NCBI GenBank assembly: GCA_905216175.1
Contig: CAJMSV010000047.1
Coordinates: forward strand, 1-14,800
Reading direction: 5' to 3'
DNA length: 14,800 bases
DNA from: an uncultured bacterium
Lineage (GTDB): Bacteria > Actinomycetota > Coriobacteriia > Coriobacteriales > Coriobacteriaceae
Under the pieces are notes generated by a model. That model saw only the letters and a list, made by a program, of their open reading frames with translations, did not search any database and was not told the origin of the DNA. Below, one piece after another: positions 14,583 to 14,800 of this stretch; positions within the stretch are counted from its first letter, which is position 1, and the number at the start of each line of letters is the position of its first letter. A program made the position numbers and the translations under genes.

Positions 14583-14590
14583 ATTGCAAT

Positions 14591-14697
14591 AAATGTGATG
14601 AAAGTGTGGCGAAATGAGCTTAAAACTTCCGTAAATGTGATAAATGTCACGTTTTACCTAGGGTAAAATGTGGTAAATATCACGTTTACGGAAGTTT
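14591..14697 (+). promoter_or_regulatory. Operator array upstream of the terminal gene
   Basis: Two 14-bp motifs of the form GTGRTAAATRTCAC lie at 14637-14650 and 14670-14683, with starts 33 bases apart, about three helical turns. Both sit inside a larger imperfect inverted repeat, 14623-14697, whose outer 13 bp (AAACTTCCGTAAA with TTTACGGAAGTTT) are perfect. AAATGTGAT also occurs at 14591-14599. The array ends 19 bases before the start codon, so it likely controls the gene at 14717; the regulator is not identifiable here. Confidence 0.55.
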
Positions 14698-14716
14698 CTT
14701 TGCGGGAGGTTCGGTC

Positions 14717-14800
14717 ATGCAGCGAGATATCATTGCCAAGCTTAACGCTTGGAAAGCGTCAGAATATCGTAAGCCGCTTATCCTTTAGGGGGCGCGCCAG
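14717..14800 (+). pseudogene. Start of an AAA/DUF4143-type ATPase gene with an in-frame amber codon (partial)
   Basis: ATG 14717 follows GGGAGG (14704-14709) at good spacing. The reading MQRDIIAKLNAWKASEYRKP then LIL resembles the N terminus of the AAA_14/DUF4143 ATPases, which continue LIL-x-GARQVGKT into the Walker A loop. Here the x position is TAG (14786-14788), and the same frame goes on GGG GCG CGC CAG (G-A-R-Q) to the window end. The alignment therefore holds on both sides of the stop, which argues for a nonsense change such as CAG to TAG, not for a wrong frame. The rest of the gene lies outside the window. If the stop is real, the ATPase is not made unless suppressed or re-initiated. 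Family assignment rests on about 27 residues. Confidence 0.55.

Overview
The window looks like chromosomal DNA from a high-GC Gram-positive gut actinobacterium, most likely Collinsella or another Coriobacteriia genus. That placement is an inference from gene content: a sortase-assembled pilus locus of the SpaA/FctA type, a compact gatCAB operon, and high GC in the housekeeping genes. It was not tested by any search.

Layout. Positions 1-230 are a non-coding leader with a perfect 38-bp palindrome. Positions 231-7213 carry three same-strand pilus genes. The first is a large beta-helix adhesin ending in an LPLSG anchor. The second is a minor/basal pilin with an MPSTG anchor. The third is a likely major (shaft) pilin with an LPLTG anchor, followed by a strong terminator at 7314-7352. 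Positions 7658-9449 hold an AbiE-like two-component module: a winged-helix putative antitoxin/repressor and a nucleotidyltransferase whose reading frame is split in two by what looks like a one-base loss. Positions 9561-10499 encode a class C pilus sortase, separated from its presumed substrates by that module. Positions 10500-10780 are a repeat-rich non-coding patch. Positions 10825-14326 are gatC-gatA-gatB, joined by one-base TAATG overlaps; they make the amidotransferase that forms Gln-tRNA(Gln) and Asn-tRNA(Asn). Positions 14327-14716 are dense in terminators, inverted repeats and likely operator sites. They lead into a gene start at 14717 that resembles the AAA+DUF4143 ATPase family but meets an in-frame amber codon just before the expected Walker A motif.

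Main observation. The tip adhesin gene begins with a good ribosome-binding site and signal peptide. A run of seven G (404-410) then throws the frame into an early stop at 420. The same reading resumes in the +1 frame and stays open for more than 1,000 codons. Six G (or nine) would give one continuous 1,136-residue anchored adhesin; seven or eight G give a short secreted peptide. This is the classic architecture of a slipped-strand phase-variation switch, captured here in the OFF state. A sequencing or assembly indel is the main alternative.

How the parts fit. The three LPxTG-like proteins are presumably polymerised by the class C sortase at 9561 and attached to the wall by a housekeeping sortase elsewhere. 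A poly-G switch acting on the adhesin alone would change the tip while leaving shaft and basal pilins expressed, provided transcription continues through the prematurely terminated message. At least two other genes here (the nucleotidyltransferase and the terminal ATPase) are also interrupted, so the window shows several independent reading-frame lesions in accessory genes beside an intact housekeeping operon.
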